A stretch of DNA of 64,000 nucleotides from assembly GCA_029238935.1 (NCBI GenBank), contig JAQZBN010000006.1:1-64000 (forward strand), read 5' to 3'. A program made the translations under genes and the position numbers. Source of the DNA: Herbinix sp. Lineage in GTDB: Bacteria > Bacillota > Clostridia > Lachnospirales > Lachnospiraceae. Shown here piece after piece: positions 53,414 through 62,103 of the stretch; the stretch's first letter is position 1, and each line of letters opens with the position of its first letter. Under the pieces are notes generated by a model, which saw only the letters and a list, made by a program, of their open reading frames with translations, made no database searches and was not told the DNA's origin.

Positions 53414-53470
53414 TTAAGCGGTATGAAACAGACATTGATCATCGTAATGAATCTGTTTTATACCGCTTAA
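53414..53470 (+). ncRNA. 19-bp inverted repeat downstream of csrA
   Basis: Bases 53414-53432 (TTAAGCGGTATGAAACAGA) pair with 53452-53470 over 19 positions with one G-T pair; CATT/AATG extends it inwards. No T-run follows, so intrinsic termination is weak; protection of the 3' end or an operator are alternatives. Confidence 0.7.
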
Positions 53471-53568
53471 TCTTGTGTAAAAGTATATAATAACAGATGA
53501 AGTCAGGTTATGTTTGCCTAAGTGGAGTTAATTTCAGTTGATTTCATAAGTATTTTGAAACATAGGTA

Positions 53569-53595
53569 TAAACTTTTTTCATATAATTCCGATAA
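53569..53595 (+). promoter_or_regulatory. sigma-D promoter of flaG-fliD
   Basis: TAAA (53569-53572), 16 bases, CCGATAA (53589-53595). The best sigma-D match in the window, 102 bases ahead of flaG. Confidence 0.85.
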
Positions 53596-53696
53596 ATAAG
53601 ATAGATGCTAATGTATCCTCCTATTCAAGGACGGGTAAGGGTGATACTGGATAAAAAAGAACGAGTTAATGTATAATCACATGGAGGTGTATTATT

Positions 53697-54113
53697 ATGG
53701 CATTAGAAATCATATCTGGTGCTGCTTTTCGAGATGTAAAGCAATTACAAAAGTCGGAGAATAAACCTGCTGAAATTAATGTGCAGGATCAAAAGATGAC
53801 CGATAGTAATCAAGCACAAGCAATTACAAAAACTACAAACACAAATCAGAATGGAAACGATCAAGAAAAGGGACAGAAGGATCAGGCAGCAGAGAAGCAG
53901 ATTAAGAATGCCGTCTCCAATTTCAACAATCAGATGAAGCATGCAAGAACGCGTTGTGAATTTTCTTATCACGAAGAAACAAAACGCGTTTCGATCAAAG
54001 TGATAGATAAAGATACAGAAGAAGTAATTCGTGAAATTCCACCAGAAGAAACATTGGAAATGGTAGAAAAGATGTGGGAAGTCGCTGGATTACTGATAGA
54101 CGAAAGAAGATAA
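53697..54113 (+). CDS. flaG: FlaG-like protein
   Basis: FlaG influences filament length in other bacteria; its action is not well defined. The 138-residue protein has a variable, glutamine- and asparagine-rich N-terminal half (NQAQAITKTTNTNQNGNDQE) and a conserved C-terminal FlaG domain at about 82-137 (FSYHEETKRVSIKVIDKDTEEVIREIPPEE). TGGAGGTG precedes the ATG. fliD follows after 15 bases, the usual pairing. Confidence 0.92.
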   Translation: MALEIISGAAFRDVKQLQKSENKPAEINVQDQKMTDSNQAQAITKTTNTNQNGNDQEKGQKDQAAEKQIKNAVSNFNNQMKHARTRCEFSYHEETKRVSIKVIDKDTEEVIREIPPEETLEMVEKMWEVAGLLIDERR

Positions 54114-54128
54114 TAGGGAGGTCACCAT

Positions 54129-56129
54129 ATGGCAATGCGATTATCGGGATTGTCCTCTGGAATTGATACAGAGAATGTTGTGGCAGAATTAATGAAAGCC
54201 CAACGGACAAAGACAACGAAGCTTGAGAATAAAATAACGAAATTAGAATGGACTCAGGACAAATGGAAAACCTTAAATACTAAAATTTACTCCTTTTATA
54301 CCGGTGCGTTATCGAAGATGAGATTTCAAGGAAATTATTCAACAAAGCAGGTAACGTCATCAGATAATAGTAAGATCGAAGTGAAAGCTGATTCATCAGT
54401 TTCTACGGGAAATCATAGCGTTCAAGTGAAGTCGGTAGCAAGCTCGCAGTATATTACAGGAGGAATTATTGAAAAGGATACCAAAGGCAAAGCAATCACT
54501 ACTGGAACGAAGCTTTCTGATTTGGGTTTTGATCCTAACGAAGGAACCACAATTAAGATTGAAGCTGGTACGAAGAAGGTGAGCTTGGAAGTTGGCTCTT
54601 CCACAACAGTTGGAGATTTCCTAAATACCTGTAAAAACGCTGGGTTATCAGCCACATATGATACTTCACAGAAGAGATTCTTTATTGGCTCGAAAGAAAG
54701 TGGAGTAGCGAATTCTTTTACAATGTCAACTTCTTCTTCCGAAGCAGTGAAGGAGCGGAATGAAATCAGAGACCTCGTTGGTTATGGCTCTATGACAACT
54801 GCACAGAAGACTTCAGTTAATCAGCTTTTAAATTCGTATGCCAATACCACTTTAACAGCGGGGGATCGATCTGTAATCGAAGGTAAACTGTTGGAGTTTA
54901 CGTATGATGAAACAAAGGACAAGATCAAACAGAGTTATATGGCTGACCCAGACAATATCACAGCAGCCACAGATAGCGAAAAACTACGGTTGGAGGCTGA
55001 GCTGGAGGATGGACAGACCCTAGATCCGAAGGTACTGGAGGCAGCGGTTAAGGCCAAGTTGACACAAGAAGCAGAACAGGAGTCAGTATCGCAATTTGAA
55101 GCATGGAAAGCGGATCCCAATGCGGCTGATAACGAATATACTAATACTGCCACTGTAATGAAAAATAAGTTAACAAATTATATTACAGATAACGGAACAG
55201 TTACTACCAATAACAATAATTTGTCATCCTTAAAATTAAGTACCTTAACAGCGGGAACGGATGCGGATGGAAATTTTGTTATCAATAATGAATCACCGGT
55301 TTCCATTTCACAACCCAAAGACGCTCAGATTATTTTTAATGGAGCAAACATCACTAGCTCCAGCAATACAATCGAAGCGAATGGTCTTACCTTTACTGTG
55401 AAGGGGGTTACCGGAGATGATAAGGTTAACTTGAATGTCACGAATAACAAACAAGCTGTTTATGATATGGTCAAGAATTTTGTGAAAGGATATAATGATA
55501 TCCTAAAAGAATTGAATGACTCTTATTATGCGTCTTCTGCTAAGGGTTATGAACCATTAACCGATGAAGAAAAAGAAGCAATGACAGATACACAGATAGA
55601 AAAATGGGAAGAAAAGATTAAAACATCTCTACTTAGAAGAGATGATAATGCTTATTCCGTTATGTCTATGATGACATCAACAATGAATCAACCGGTTGAA
55701 GTGGATGGTAAAAAGTATTCGTTATCCAGTTTTGGAATTGGGACATATTCTTATCAAGAAAAGGGTTTACTGCATATCTCGGGTGATACAGAAGATCCGT
55801 TGGTTTCCTATGAAGAGGATAAGCTGATGAAAGCCCTTAGTGAAAATCCGAATGCTGTAACAAAGGTATTATCTAAATTAACCGAAGATTTATATGGAAG
55901 AATGAGTAAAGAGATGAAAAGCTCTTCCTTAAATAGTGCTCTTACCTTCTATAATGATAAAGAGATAAAAAATTCTCTGACGGATTATCAAAAAAGATTA
56001 AAGATAATGGAGAATAAATTGAATGATACGGAAAACAAGTACTATAAACAATTCTCAGCTATGGAGTCAGCCATGTCAAGGATGAACTCTCAGAGTTCTT
56101 CATTAGCAGCTATGTTAGGTAACGCCTAA
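54129..56129 (+). CDS. fliD: flagellar filament cap protein FliD
   Basis: FliD forms the pentameric or hexameric cap under which flagellin folds. The 666-residue protein has the N-terminal domain LSGLSSGIDTENVVAELMKAQRTKTTKLENKI (coiled-coil forming), variable middle domains, and a C-terminal domain ending YYKQFSAMESAMSRMNSQSSSLAAMLG. The length is above the 450-550 of most Firmicutes, with an acidic insertion at about 215-345 (EAELEDGQTLDPKVLE). AGGAGGTCACC... lies in the gap after flaG and gives a good ribosome binding site (AGGGAGG). Confidence 0.95.
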   Translation: MAMRLSGLSSGIDTENVVAELMKAQRTKTTKLENKITKLEWTQDKWKTLNTKIYSFYTGALSKMRFQGNYSTKQVTSSDNSKIEVKADSSVSTGNHSVQVKSVASSQYITGGIIEKDTKGKAITTGTKLSDLGFDPNEGTTIKIEAGTKKVSLEVGSSTTVGDFLNTCKNAGLSATYDTSQKRFFIGSKESGVANSFTMSTSSSEAVKERNEIRDLVGYGSMTTAQKTSVNQLLNSYANTTLTAGDRSVIEGKLLEFTYDETKDKIKQSYMADPDNITAATDSEKLRLEAELEDGQTLDPKVLEAAVKAKLTQEAEQESVSQFEAWKADPNAADNEYTNTATVMKNKLTNYITDNGTVTTNNNNLSSLKLSTLTAGTDADGNFVINNESPVSISQPKDAQIIFNGANITSSSNTIEANGLTFTVKGVTGDDKVNLNVTNNKQAVYDMVKNFVKGYNDILKELNDSYYASSAKGYEPLTDEEKEAMTDTQIEKWEEKIKTSLLRRDDNAYSVMSMMTSTMNQPVEVDGKKYSLSSFGIGTYSYQEKGLLHISGDTEDPLVSYEEDKLMKALSENPNAVTKVLSKLTEDLYGRMSKEMKSSSLNSALTFYNDKEIKNSLTDYQKRLKIMENKLNDTENKYYKQFSAMESAMSRMNSQSSSLAAMLGNA

Positions 56130-56257
56130 ATTTGATCGTAATAAAACAGTAGAAAATAGCTCGTAAACATTAATAAATGTTACTACACTATTGATCAATC
56201 AATACGTATGGATGGATAACAACGAAAAGAGTTAGAGTAATAAAGGGGAGGATTATA

Positions 56258-56641
56258 ATGAACAATTATGCTGCATCTGCTTATAAAGATAATCGGGTTT
56301 TAACAGCTTCACCGGCGGAGCTTACATTAATGCTTTATGAAGGTGCTATTAAATTTTGTAACATAGCATTACTTGCTCTGGAGAAGAATGATAAACCAAA
56401 GGTAAATTTTAATATAATCAAAGCAGAAAAAATTATAGTGGAACTCAGGTCAACATTGGATTTCAAATACGATGTTGCAAAAGAGTTTGATAAAGTATAC
56501 GAGATGATTTATTATACACTAATCGATGCAAATATAAGAAAAGATAAAATTCTTCTAGAGAATGCGCTCGGTTATATCAGAGAAATGCGAGATACCTGGA
56601 AAGAAGTAATGAGACTGTCAAAGCAAACGAAGCTTGCATAA
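56258..56641 (+). CDS. fliS: flagellin export chaperone FliS
   Basis: FliS binds the C-terminal helix of flagellin and keeps it from polymerising in the cytosol. The 127-residue protein starts with AASAYKDNRVLTASPAELTLMLYEGAIKFCNIAL, the family signature, and is all-helical. GGGGAGG stands 8 bases before the ATG. It is placed between fliD and a FliT-like gene, the common order. Confidence 0.96.
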   Translation: MNNYAASAYKDNRVLTASPAELTLMLYEGAIKFCNIALLALEKNDKPKVNFNIIKAEKIIVELRSTLDFKYDVAKEFDKVYEMIYYTLIDANIRKDKILLENALGYIREMRDTWKEVMRLSKQTKLA

Positions 56642-56774
56642 ATGAATAAGATCTCGAGTTTGAAGTAATAGTATTTCATGCATGTCTACATATCAAATGA
56701 TTTTGATATAATAGGAACATATACAGCTTATATCTTTATTATTAAAAAGTTACGGTAGGAAAGGATGTTTAATT

Positions 56775-57260
56775 ATGGATCAGAGAAATCAACATGGAAC
56801 TTATCTTGCACTACTTGCAGATACGTTACAGAAAAAGAGCCATTTGCTGGACAAGTTAACGATCCTGACCGATGAACAGGAAAGCATTATAAGTGCGGGA
56901 AGAGTGGAGGATGATCGCTTCCAAGAGATTATGGATGAAAAGGAGAAACATATCCTTTCGCTGCAACAGCTAGATGATGGATTTGAGCTTATTTATAACA
57001 GAGTCAAAGAAGAACTATCCGGTAACGCAGCAATCTATAAAGAAATCATTCGTAATTTACAAGAGCTTATAACTAAAGTAACGGATAAAAGCGTTAGTCT
57101 TCAAGCTTCGGAAATGAGAAACAAATCAAAGATGGAAGCGTATATGATGACAAAACGAAAAGAGATAAGAAATGTTAAAATGAGTAATCAAACAGTAGCG
57201 AATTATTATAATAATATGGCAAGTAAGGGACAGTCGTATTTTTATGACAAAAAAAAATAA
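56775..57260 (+). CDS. FliT/FlgN-like flagellar chaperone
   Basis: A 161-residue, wholly helical, charged protein (LLADTLQKKSHLLDKLTILTDEQES, then EKEKHILSLQQLDDGFELIYNRVKEEL) ending in a lysine tail. Sequence alone is not diagnostic, but size, helicity and position after fliS fit FliT, the FliD chaperone; a second FlgN is the alternative. An extended -10 box TGATATAAT lies at 56704-56712. It is followed by the flagellin promoter. Confidence 0.65.
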   Translation: MDQRNQHGTYLALLADTLQKKSHLLDKLTILTDEQESIISAGRVEDDRFQEIMDEKEKHILSLQQLDDGFELIYNRVKEELSGNAAIYKEIIRNLQELITKVTDKSVSLQASEMRNKSKMEAYMMTKRKEIRNVKMSNQTVANYYNNMASKGQSYFYDKKK

Positions 57261-57277
57261 AAAATTGTAAATTACTA

Positions 57278-57304
57278 TAATGTTTTTAAAATACAAGCCG
57301 ATAT
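57278..57304 (+). promoter_or_regulatory. sigma-D promoter of flagellin
   Basis: TAAT (57278-57281), 16 bases, CCGATAT (57298-57304), matching the flagellar consensus. A start near 57311 gives a flagellin leader of about 120 bases. Confidence 0.83.
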
Positions 57305-57390
57305 ATATTATAAGTAAAACAATTGCTGTTCCATCCAAAGGAGCGTACGGCCGGAGGATGAGAAGCAGATTGCTTACTATAAAACATATA

Positions 57391-57424
57391 AGTAGCACGG
57401 ATGCTACTATAAATTCAAGGAGGA
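57391..57424 (+). promoter_or_regulatory. two CsrA binding sites in the flagellin leader
   Basis: AGTAGC (57391-57396) and GCTACT (57403-57408) form a stem presenting ACGGAT in a six-base loop, the classic high-affinity CsrA site. A second GGA pair lies in the ribosome binding site AAGGAGGA (57417-57424). The layout copies the B. subtilis hag leader. Confidence 0.75.
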
Positions 57425-57431
57425 AAACAAT

Positions 57432-58250
57432 ATGATAGTTCAACATAATATGCTTGCAGCAAATACAAACAGACAGTTAGGTATCACCAGTGGTAACCTT
57501 TCTAAGTCAACCGAGAAGTTAGCTTCTGGTTACAGAATTAATCGTGCAGGAGATGATGCAGCAGGTCTTACCATTTCTGAAAAGATGAGAGGCCAGATCA
57601 AAGGTCTTGATCAAGCTTCCGCTAATGCTCAGGATGGTATCTCTTTAATTCAGACAGCAGAAGGTGCTCTTTCTGAGACACATTCTATTCTTCAAAGAAT
57701 GAGAGAGTTAACTGTTCAGGCATCTAACGATACTAACGTATCTACTGACCGTACAGCGATCAAGAAAGAGCTTACAGCTTTAACATGCGAAGTAAGCCGT
57801 ATCGCAAAAGAAACTGAATTCAACACCATTAAGTTATTAAGCGGTAAATTTACCGATAAGAAACTTCAGGTTGGCGCTAATAAGGGTCAGAAGATCAGCT
57901 TTACAATCAAGAGCATGACAGCAAAAGGTTTAAGCATCAGTAAGGTTGCTTCCAATGTATCTAGCTATGATAAGGCTACCAAACAGTTATCTACTTTAGA
58001 TGCTGCTATCAAGTCCGTATCTACAGCAAGATCCAAACTTGGTGCACTTCAGAACAGATTAGAGCATACGATTGCAAATGCAGATAACACTTCTGAGAAC
58101 TTACAAGCAGCTGAGTCCCGTATCCGTGACGTAGACATGGCAAAAGAAATGGTTGCTTACTCAAAGAGCAACATTCTTCAACAAGCAGCTCAGTCTATGT
58201 TAGCACAAGCAAATCAATCAACTCAAGGTGTATTATCACTCTTAGGATAA
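57432..58250 (+). CDS. hag: flagellin
   Basis: The filament subunit, 272 residues, thus a short flagellin made essentially of the D0 and D1 domains. The N-terminus (VQHNMLAANTNRQLGITSGNL, then LASGYRINRAGDDAAGLTIS) and the C-terminus (SRIRDVDMAKEMVAYSKSNIL then QAANQ-like ANQSTQGVLSLLG) are standard. The variable middle (about 130-185) is small. Codons are biased like those of the ribosomal genes, as expected for an abundant protein. Translation is probably controlled by CsrA through the leader hairpin. Glycosylation is suggested by the Maf gene downstream. Confidence 0.97.
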   Translation: MIVQHNMLAANTNRQLGITSGNLSKSTEKLASGYRINRAGDDAAGLTISEKMRGQIKGLDQASANAQDGISLIQTAEGALSETHSILQRMRELTVQASNDTNVSTDRTAIKKELTALTCEVSRIAKETEFNTIKLLSGKFTDKKLQVGANKGQKISFTIKSMTAKGLSISKVASNVSSYDKATKQLSTLDAAIKSVSTARSKLGALQNRLEHTIANADNTSENLQAAESRIRDVDMAKEMVAYSKSNILQQAAQSMLAQANQSTQGVLSLLG

Positions 58251-58275
58251 TTCATAATACTATCATGATGAAAGT

Positions 58276-58306
58276 GGGGTTGGCCTCTTGGGTCAACCCT
58301 ATTTGT
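58276..58306 (+). terminator. terminator after flagellin
   Basis: GGGTTG (58277-58282) pairs with CAACCC (58294-58299), followed by TATTTGTAT. Modest strength; some read-through into the downstream genes is plausible. Confidence 0.65.
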
Positions 58307-58388
58307 ATATATTCATGGCAAGTGATTAATATAGGAAGCCACTTGCTTTATTCTAGGATGATTCTTGGAAAGGTATAGGGAAACCAAT

Positions 58389-58697
58389 ATGATAGAGATA
58401 GCAGAGCGTATTAATCGAATACTGGAAGAGATAGCACAAGTAACTGATATGCTATATCAACAGAAATTAAATGAGGGATATGAAAAATTAAATGGAACCC
58501 TTACTAATTTAATTAATGTAACAGAAAAAATATTTGAATATAAACAGCATAATTCGATTACCTTTGATGAAAATAAATTCATCGGCGGTCTTTCGCAGGC
58601 GATGAATGCAATGGAACTTAAGGATAGTGTTTTATTAGCAGATATATTATTGTTTGAGATTGCTAAACAGTTAAAAGATATGCTTGCTCAGATATAA
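58389..58697 (+). CDS. small helical protein between flagellin and Maf genes
   Basis: ATG 58389 gives 102 residues, all helical (MIEIAERINRILEEIAQVTDM and SVLLADILLFEIAKQLKDML). The frame is open from 58365, but the ribosome binding site, GGTATAGGG, fits 58389 loosely. It is not recognised as a known family. Its place directly before the Maf gene, 12 bases away, suggests a role in flagellin modification or handling, possibly as a chaperone or partner. Confidence 0.65.
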   Translation: MIEIAERINRILEEIAQVTDMLYQQKLNEGYEKLNGTLTNLINVTEKIFEYKQHNSITFDENKFIGGLSQAMNAMELKDSVLLADILLFEIAKQLKDMLAQI

Positions 58698-58709
58698 AGG
58701 AGATCCCTT

Positions 58710-60545
58710 ATGAATTATAATGAGAAAAATATGGAGACTATCGAGACCTGCAAAAGTTATCTATATGAGAAGATAAATGCAAAGCAATACGATAGGAATA
58801 TAAACACCTTGGATCAGATTGAAATGATACCCACAAAATGTGGTGATACGGCATTGGAAATCACGTTTCAATCTAAGAAGTATCGTTTGAATAGCAGCTA
58901 CGATCCAGTACATGAGGCAAAACGCTGGATAATGCAATATGATATGAAAAATATAGGAATTATTGTTATCATGTTTGGCCTGGGAAATGGTGTGTTCATA
59001 AGAGAATTATTAAAACATATCAGAGAAGATGTTGCGATATTAATTTATGAGCCTTCACAGGAACTGTTTTTTTATGTAATAGAACATTATGACATAAGTG
59101 ATATCCTAAGTTCCGGTAATGTATCCATTACGGTGGAAGGAATTAATGATAATGAGATCAAAAATCTCCTCAGTAATTATATCGACTGGATTAATTTAAA
59201 ATCCCAGATTGTAACCTATCATCCACAATATGATAATATTTTTAGTGGAAGTGTAAAGAAATTTATTAAGATCGTTCAGGATAATATGGACCGTACTGTA
59301 GTGAATAAGAATACGGATATCGCAATTTCCGGTCTTACGGTCACAAATACGATCCGTAACATAAAATATCTACCAAAATATAACCTTGTTACAGACTTAA
59401 AAGGAAAATTCTCGAAGGATACACCTGCCATTATTGTAGCAGCAGGTCCTTCTTTAGATAAAAATATAGAAGAACTAAAACGTGCTAAAGGGAAAGCGGT
59501 AATCTTTGCAGTTGATACTGCTATGAAGTATTTACTTGCTCATAATATTGAACCGGACTTTATCGTAACCTTGGATCCGAAAAAAGCGTTACGTCATCTT
59601 AGAGATGAACGTTGTAAACAGATACCGATCTTTAGCAGAATTGATTCAAGACCGGAAAATATTGAACAAAATCAAAAGAGAATCATCTTATACAATTTGG
59701 AAGGGTATGTGAAAACCATTTTAGAACAGCTAGAGAAAGACACTGGAATACTTAACTCGGGTGGTTCTGTTGCAACCGGTGCCTTTTCCATCTGTGAAAC
59801 CATAGGATTTCAAAGGATTATACTGGTGGGACAGGACCTGGCCTATCTTGGAGAGAGTACCCATGCAGGAGGACTTAAAGTGGATGTCAGTGATGCCGGC
59901 AGCCACACGCAAATGGTAGAAGATATCTATGGAAATCCAATTAAAACCCGTTATGACTGGTATGTCTATATCAGATGGTTTGAAGATGCCGTTGATATGT
60001 TTGAAGGGGAAGAAGTAATCGATGCCACTGAAGGAGGAGCCAAGATAAAAGGAACTACCATTCTCACCCTTAGGGATGCCATCGATCAATATTGTACGAA
60101 CGATATCGATTGTGATAGAATAATATCGGAATTAGAAACCACGTTAAGTACTGAGGAAGCGATTTGCGTCAGAGAACTAATGATACAAGATATCAAAGAT
60201 CTGACCACGATGAAGGAGAAGGCCATAGAGGCAATTCAACTTTCAGATAAATTAATAGAAAAGTATGAGAAATCAATTACAGAATCAACATCAAGTACAT
60301 TAAAAAATCATAGGTTAAGCCAGTTAAATCATGAGATGGAAGAGAAAAATGTATATGAATTAATTGACTGGGATATTTCTGCGGCCACTACAGATCGATT
60401 GGGTAATTTATATGTATATTCAGACGACGAAAAGCAGAACAAGCTTGACACTTATCAGAAAGCGAAGTTGATTTATGGTGCGATGATAGAATCGATTGAT
60501 CGGATCAAACCATTATTGGAAGATGGAATAAGGTATTTTAATTGA
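58710..60545 (+). CDS. Maf-type (DUF115) flagellin modification protein
   Basis: Motility accessory factors are thought to transfer nonulosonic acids such as pseudaminic or legionaminic acid onto flagellin. The 611-residue protein has the MAF/DUF115 domain at about 195-400: TPAIIVAAGPSLDKNIEEL, VIFAVDTAMKYLLAHNIEPDFIVTLDP, and NSGGSVATGAFSICETIGFQRIILVGQDLAYLG. The glycine-rich first motif is typical of the domain. The C-terminal 180 residues are helical. It starts 12 bases after the small helical gene, with AAGGAGA as ribosome binding site. Confidence 0.9.
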   Translation: MNYNEKNMETIETCKSYLYEKINAKQYDRNINTLDQIEMIPTKCGDTALEITFQSKKYRLNSSYDPVHEAKRWIMQYDMKNIGIIVIMFGLGNGVFIRELLKHIREDVAILIYEPSQELFFYVIEHYDISDILSSGNVSITVEGINDNEIKNLLSNYIDWINLKSQIVTYHPQYDNIFSGSVKKFIKIVQDNMDRTVVNKNTDIAISGLTVTNTIRNIKYLPKYNLVTDLKGKFSKDTPAIIVAAGPSLDKNIEELKRAKGKAVIFAVDTAMKYLLAHNIEPDFIVTLDPKKALRHLRDERCKQIPIFSRIDSRPENIEQNQKRIILYNLEGYVKTILEQLEKDTGILNSGGSVATGAFSICETIGFQRIILVGQDLAYLGESTHAGGLKVDVSDAGSHTQMVEDIYGNPIKTRYDWYVYIRWFEDAVDMFEGEEVIDATEGGAKIKGTTILTLRDAIDQYCTNDIDCDRIISELETTLSTEEAICVRELMIQDIKDLTTMKEKAIEAIQLSDKLIEKYEKSITESTSSTLKNHRLSQLNHEMEEKNVYELIDWDISAATTDRLGNLYVYSDDEKQNKLDTYQKAKLIYGAMIESIDRIKPLLEDGIRYFN

Positions 60546-60594
60546 TAGTTGTATTTAATTAATAATTGTATTTGGAGAAAGGAGCTGGGATAGA

Positions 60595-61602
60595 ATGGAT
60601 ATTTTAGCAATCATTCCGGCAAGAAGTGGATCAAAATCAGTACCTCATAAAAATATCAGAGAGATTGGCGGAAAACCAATGTTAGCTCATTCAATTGAGC
60701 ATGCCAAAGCGTCGAAGTATATTAACCGAATTATTTTGAGTACGGATAGTCCAGAGTATGCTAACATAGGACTGCGTTTTGGAGCCGAAGTTCCCTTCCT
60801 GCGTCCAGATGAATACTCTAACGATACATCACTTGATATTGAAGTATTTTATCATTGCCTTACCTTTTTACAGGAGAAGGAAGGTTATATTCCCGAGATA
60901 GTGGTTCAACTAAGGCCTACCTATCCCATTCGAAATGTGGATGATATTGACCATATGATAGAGGTATTACTTAAAAATCCTGAAGCTGATTCGGTAAGAA
61001 CAATTGCACCAGCTAAGGAAATTCCATATAAGATGTGGCACATGGATGATCAGGGACATTTATCGCCAATCATGAGAGACATACCGGAGTGCTATAATAT
61101 GCCAAGGCAGAAGCTCCCTAAAGTCTACTTCCAGAACGCTTGTATCGATGTTGTCAGGAGTGAGGTTATCCTTAAGCAATATTCGATGTCGGGAAATTGC
61201 ATTATTGGTTATGAGATGGATAAAAATTATGATATAGACACAGAAGAAGAATTTAAAAGAGCCAGTGATTATCTTGCTCTAATAACTGGTGGAAAACGTT
61301 TTGTATTTGACATTGATGGGGTAATAGCAAAACTTCATCCGAAGAATGATTATAACGCAGCGGAACCAAATCAGCTGATGATTGATGTGATTAATAAACT
61401 ATATAATATGGGGAACCATATCGTACTATTGACAGCCAGAGGATATGTGACTGGTATTGATTGGGCAGAGATTACGAAAAAGCAATTAAATGATTGGGGA
61501 CTTTGTTATCATGAATTATATTTTGGTAAACCCAATGCTGATTATTATATTGATGATAAGATGATGGATATGCATTATCTGCTAGATCTAATGCATGAAT
61601 AA
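60595..61602 (+). CDS. acylneuraminate cytidylyltransferase fused to a HAD-like domain
   Basis: Residues 1 to about 228 form a CMP-nonulosonate synthetase: IPARSGSKSVPHKNIREIGGKP binds CTP, then STDSPEYANIGLRFGAEVPFLRP and VQLRPTYPIRNVDD. Residues about 232-335 form a separate HAD-like domain with RFVFDIDGVIAKLHPKND (nucleophile Asp in FDIDG), LLTARG and GKPNADYYIDDKM. The union suggests a single enzyme that activates a sugar acid and also dephosphorylates a precursor. AAAGGAG precedes the ATG. Its position next to maf points to flagellin glycosylation. Confidence 0.88.
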   Translation: MDILAIIPARSGSKSVPHKNIREIGGKPMLAHSIEHAKASKYINRIILSTDSPEYANIGLRFGAEVPFLRPDEYSNDTSLDIEVFYHCLTFLQEKEGYIPEIVVQLRPTYPIRNVDDIDHMIEVLLKNPEADSVRTIAPAKEIPYKMWHMDDQGHLSPIMRDIPECYNMPRQKLPKVYFQNACIDVVRSEVILKQYSMSGNCIIGYEMDKNYDIDTEEEFKRASDYLALITGGKRFVFDIDGVIAKLHPKNDYNAAEPNQLMIDVINKLYNMGNHIVLLTARGYVTGIDWAEITKKQLNDWGLCYHELYFGKPNADYYIDDKMMDMHYLLDLMHE

Positions 61603-61698
61603 GCAGATAGACAGATAACGAATTTACTCAATAAGTATTTAACGATTATTATAACGTAATGCCTAAGGTGTTTCGTAATAGTAAGTCAACTAAGAACC

Positions 61699-61794
61699 AT
61701 AAAATCAGGCATTCCACTTCAGGTTTTTGATAGCTTAGGAGCAAGAGGCTTCTTAAACACCAATTACCAACAAGAGTTGCCTGATTATTTTATT
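61699..61794 (+). terminator. long-range inverted repeat downstream of the glycosylation genes
   Basis: ATAAAATCAGGCA (61699-61711) pairs with TGCCTGATTATTTTAT (about 61778-61793) with a small bulge, enclosing about 66 bases. The right arm is T-rich. It may end the operon or be an attenuator; the enclosed sequence shows no gene. Confidence 0.5.
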
Positions 61795-62000
61795 ATGTAA
61801 CATAACAATTGCAGCTTTGTTAATGTGATTCTATGTAAAGATGAAATGATTTAATCCGAGCATTGAATCAATACATTCAGTGACTTAGGTATCCAATACT
61901 GCAATACTGCAATTATTCCAGTCAAACTCTATTGAAATCAAAAAAATGGTATGATTTAATAACAAATATAGTACTAAAATGTGAGCGGTTAATTAATTGA
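61795..62000 (+). other. gene-free AT-rich spacer
   Basis: Part of a 500-base gap between the cytidylyltransferase and the last gene. It shows short duplications such as AATACTGCAATACTGCAAT at about 61895-61913 and no gene, riboswitch or mobile element. Confidence 0.45.
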
Positions 62001-62029
62001 TTGAATTATGTGTTTTTACTCAATATTAT
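62001..62029 (+). promoter_or_regulatory. sigma-A promoter of the last gene
   Basis: TTGAAT (62001-62006), 17 bases, TATTAT (62024-62029). It lies 74 bases before the gene at 62104. Confidence 0.5.
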
Positions 62030-62103
62030 AGGAAATTTAGTCGATATATAGTATAATAGTAATAATAACAATACATGAAATACAATTGCCACCTAGGAGA
62101 TAT

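Noticed and set aside
57126-57446. 106-codon minus-strand frame ahead of flagellin
   Set aside because: Hydrophobic-looking only because it is antisense to a lysine/asparagine-rich gene end and the AT-rich flagellin leader.
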